From contig CAMDSS010000091.1 in NCBI GenBank assembly GCA_945907085.1, positions 1 to 7,506 on the forward strand: a stretch of 7,506 nucleotides of DNA. The letters are read 5' to 3'. Position numbers and translations under genes: made by a program. Each line of letters starts with the position of its first letter. The stretch's first letter is position 1. Of the stretch, positions 5,807 to 7,506 are shown in pieces. The stretch is from Cyanobium sp. NIES-981 (GTDB lineage: Bacteria > Cyanobacteriota > Cyanobacteriia > PCC-6307 > Cyanobiaceae). Under the pieces are notes generated by a model. The model made no database searches. It was given only the letters and a program-made list of their open reading frames with translations, and was not told the origin of the DNA.

Positions 5807-6772
5807 TCAGGCACCGGCCCTCGGGAACCAGGCTTCGGTGGTGGACACCACCGCCACCAAGCAAGCCATGCCGGTGAGGGCCTGCCAGGGATAGGCCCCA
5901 TTGGGATGGGTGACCACAAAAGGGAGCAAGGCCAGGCCAAGGCAGGGGGGACAGGTCAGGTGCGCCAGACGCAGCAAGCCCAGGGTGATCAGCACGGCCA
6001 AACAGGCGGCCCAGGGCACCACGCCGAAGGCCGCCACCAGGCCATAGCCAGCCCAAGCCGCCCCGGTGCCCACCACCATCATCGCGCCGCCGCGGCCAAG
6101 CCACGGGCTGTGGTGGGGTAGGGCGAGCATGTCGTAGGCGATCACCAGCAGCGGCGGAAACAGCACCAACGGCGAATCCCAGATCTTCACAAACACCAGC
6201 CCAAGGGCAAGGAACACCGCCAGGGCCCCGGCCCAGCGCCGCAAGGGCACCGTGGGGGTCATCGCAAAACTCGACTCAATCCGATCCAATGCCGTGGCGG
6301 AACCCTCCTCATTGGGGGAGCTGGTTGTGGGGGCAGGCGCCAGCCGCCGGGCGCGCCATTGGGAAAGCAAGGCCAAGCCACCGGTGCCCACCAGGATCGA
6401 AACCGGATAGGCCCAATCGTGAATCCCGAGGGCTAGGGGCAAAACGCCGGCGGAAATCGCTGGCACGATCGGCGAGCGCAGGCCGCGGATGATCAGCAGG
6501 CAACCCACCACATCCAGGCCCAGCGCCAGTGGGCCGTAGGGCAACGAGCGGGTAATCGCCACCCCAAGCAAGGCCGTCAGGAAAGGGGTCAGCATCAGCA
6601 GGCGGGGCGACGTCGCCCACGGACCCTTGGGGTCGGTGAAGATCACCCAGGCCAGGGCCCCCAGCTCGGGGAAGAGCACGTAGGCCTGGCCTGTGGCCTT
6701 CGCGATTGCCGTGATCAAGCCAATGAAGAGCGCCGTGGCCAAAGCCCATGTCACGTGTTGCCTTGGGCCCAT
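5807..6772 (-). CDS. HPP-like integral membrane protein with two tandem HPP-type halves
   Basis: A 321-residue hydrophobic protein from the ATG at 6772. It consists of two similar membrane halves (about 7-137 and 168-315) joined by a hydrophilic, Ser/Pro/Glu-rich linker (about 138-167). Each half starts with a matching segment, L-F-P-E-L-G-A-L-A-W (33-42) and L-F-P-P-L-L-V-I-A-Y (194-203). Each ends with a Pro-containing helix and G-x-x-x-x-A-Y-P: S-P-I-V-P-A-I-S-A-G (100-109) to W-A-Y-P, and T-C-P-P-C-L-G-L-A (263-271) to G-A-Y-P. The layout and L-F-P-P-L / C-P-P signatures resemble the HPP family (usually a single ~4-TM unit), some cyanobacterial and chloroplast members of which transport nitrite. 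The substrate here is unknown and the family assignment is moderate. The ATG is 14 bp after the hemB stop. A GTG at 6805 and a TTG at 6790 (TTGA overlap with the hemB stop) are alternative starts. It is probably co-transcribed with hemB, and GC-rich like it. Confidence 0.68.
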   Translation of the reverse strand: MGPRQHVTWALATALFIGLITAIAKATGQAYVLFPELGALAWVIFTDPKGPWATSPRLLMLTPFLTALLGVAITRSLPYGPLALGLDVVGCLLIIRGLRSPIVPAISAGVLPLALGIHDWAYPVSILVGTGGLALLSQWRARRLAPAPTTSSPNEEGSATALDRIESSFAMTPTVPLRRWAGALAVFLALGLVFVKIWDSPLVLFPPLLVIAYDMLALPHHSPWLGRGGAMMVVGTGAAWAGYGLVAAFGVVPWAACLAVLITLGLLRLAHLTCPPCLGLALLPFVVTHPNGAYPWQALTGMACLVAVVSTTEAWFPRAGA

Positions 6773-6786
6773 GGCCGCTGAGCTGG

Positions 6787-7506
6787 TCAACCCTCCCGCA
6801 ACCACTGGGCCGCGTCACAGGCGTGGTACGTGAGGATCAGATCGGCTCCGGCCCGCTTGAAACAGAGCAGGGTTTCGAGCACCACGGCCCGCTCATCGAT
6901 CCAGCCCTTCTCAGCCGCAGCCTTCACCATCGCGTATTCGCCGCTCACGTTGTAAGCCGCAATCGGCAGCTCACTTTCGGCACGCAAGCGATAAATGATG
7001 TCGAGGTAGGCCAAGCCTGGTTTCACCATCATGATGTCGGCCCCTTCGGTTTCATCGAGCTGGGCCTCGGTGATGGCTTCGCGGCCATTGGCCGGATCCA
7101 TTTGGTAGGTGCTCTTGTCCTTGGGGATTGGCTTGCTGGCTAGGGCCCGGGGTGCCGAATCCAGGGCTTCGCGGAAGGGGCCGTAGTAGGCGGAGGCATA
7201 TTTAGCCGTGTAGCTAATGATCCCTACATGCTCAAAGCCCTCCTCATCGAGGGCTTCGCGGATGGAACCAACGCGCCCATCCATCATGTCGCTCGGACCA
7301 ATCAAATCGGCACCGGCCCTGGCCTGGGCAATGGCCTGCTTGCAAAGCAGCGCCACAGTTTCATCGTTGAGCACCACCCCCTCCTCACTGACGATGCCGT
7401 CATGGCCATCACAGGAGTAGGGATCCAGGGCGACGTCGGTCATGATCGCCATCTCCGGATGCACCTCCTTGAGCCGGCGAATGGCCCGGGGGATCAGGCC
7501 ACCTTC
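6787..7506 (-). CDS. hemB: Delta-aminolevulinic acid dehydratase (porphobilinogen synthase), C-terminal 239 residues
   Basis: The frame is open from the right edge to TGA at 6789-6787 and gives the last 239 residues of a protein normally about 325-335 long; the N-terminus is outside the window. The enzyme condenses two 5-aminolevulinate molecules to porphobilinogen, a cytoplasmic step leading to heme, chlorophyll and bilins. Visible landmarks, in fragment numbering: the metal-site segment D-V-A-L-D-P-Y-S-C-D-G-H-D-G (24-37); G-P-S-D-M-M-D-G-R-V (70-79); the first Schiff-base lysine in Y-T-A-K-Y-A-S-A-Y-Y-G-P-F-R (Lys102); and the second in D-I-M-M-V-K-P-G (Lys162). The three-cysteine zinc site of animal and yeast enzymes is replaced by Ala/Asp/Asp, the pattern of Mg-dependent plant, algal and cyanobacterial enzymes. 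One Cys (residue 32) sits where Ser is common. The HPP-like gene follows within 14 bp. Confidence 0.96.
   Translation of the reverse strand, partial: EGGLIPRAIRRLKEVHPEMAIMTDVALDPYSCDGHDGIVSEEGVVLNDETVALLCKQAIAQARAGADLIGPSDMMDGRVGSIREALDEEGFEHVGIISYTAKYASAYYGPFREALDSAPRALASKPIPKDKSTYQMDPANGREAITEAQLDETEGADIMMVKPGLAYLDIIYRLRAESELPIAAYNVSGEYAMVKAAAEKGWIDERAVVLETLLCFKRAGADLILTYHACDAAQWLREG

Noticed and set aside
5587..5940. N-terminal extension of the TolC reading frame by 118 residues
   Set aside because: It overlaps the HPP-like gene in another frame on the same strand, has Trp/Pro-rich sequence without a recognisable domain, and would bury the clear signal peptide that starts at 5586.
5777..6121. 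Plus-strand frame of 114 residues within the HPP-like gene
   Set aside because: It is Gly/His/Gln-rich, low in complexity and antisense to a hydrophobic protein with clear internal repeats.
6309..6818. Minus-strand frame of 169 residues overlapping the HPP-like gene
   Set aside because: It is in another frame on the same strand, Pro/Gly/Arg-rich, and lacks the membrane segments and repeat landmarks of the chosen frame.
1..7506. CRISPR array, tRNA/rRNA genes, transposase or integrase remnants
   Set aside because: No regularly spaced repeats, tRNA-like arms or recombinase motifs were found on either strand by reading.

Overview
The window most likely comes from a high-GC picocyanobacterium of the Synechococcus/Cyanobium type. 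Three things point there: a HemB with the Asp-rich metal site of cyanobacterial enzymes, the hemB / VOC protein / mutS2 neighbourhood that I recall from Prochlorococcus and Synechococcus genomes, and one HIP1 octamer (GCGATCGC at 5643-5650). The genus is an inference, not something read directly.

Layout. On the minus strand at the left edge is the start of mutS2 (645 to beyond position 1), preceded by a small VOC-superfamily gene (1106-642). The VOC stop and the mutS2 GTG start overlap in a GTGA. At the right edge, also on the minus strand, is hemB (3' part, 7506-6787), followed closely by a duplicated HPP-like membrane protein gene (6772-5807). These flanks are GC-rich; I counted 44 G+C of 60 bases at 6001-6060.

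Between them is a three-gene block of clearly lower GC (24 of 60 at 3181-3240, 25 of 60 at 1441-1500). It holds a 14-TM-type DHA2 major facilitator (EmrB/QacA-like, 1221-2798, plus), an EmrA/HlyD-type periplasmic adaptor (2834-3898, plus) and a TolC-type outer-membrane channel (5586-3910, minus). Together they make a complete tripartite efflux pump: inner-membrane proton-drug antiporter, adaptor and outer-membrane duct. The channel gene is unusual in being convergent with the other two, with only 11 bp between stop codons.

The simplest reading is that an acquired efflux cassette sits between a heme/membrane-protein pair and the VOC-mutS2 pair, splitting an otherwise co-directional housekeeping stretch. 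No transposase, integrase, tRNA, flanking repeat or dedicated regulator is visible. I found no CRISPR array, RNA gene or clearly novel system. The points most worth a second look are the compositional island, the divergent MFS motifs, the tail-to-tail channel gene and the internal duplication of the HPP-like protein.
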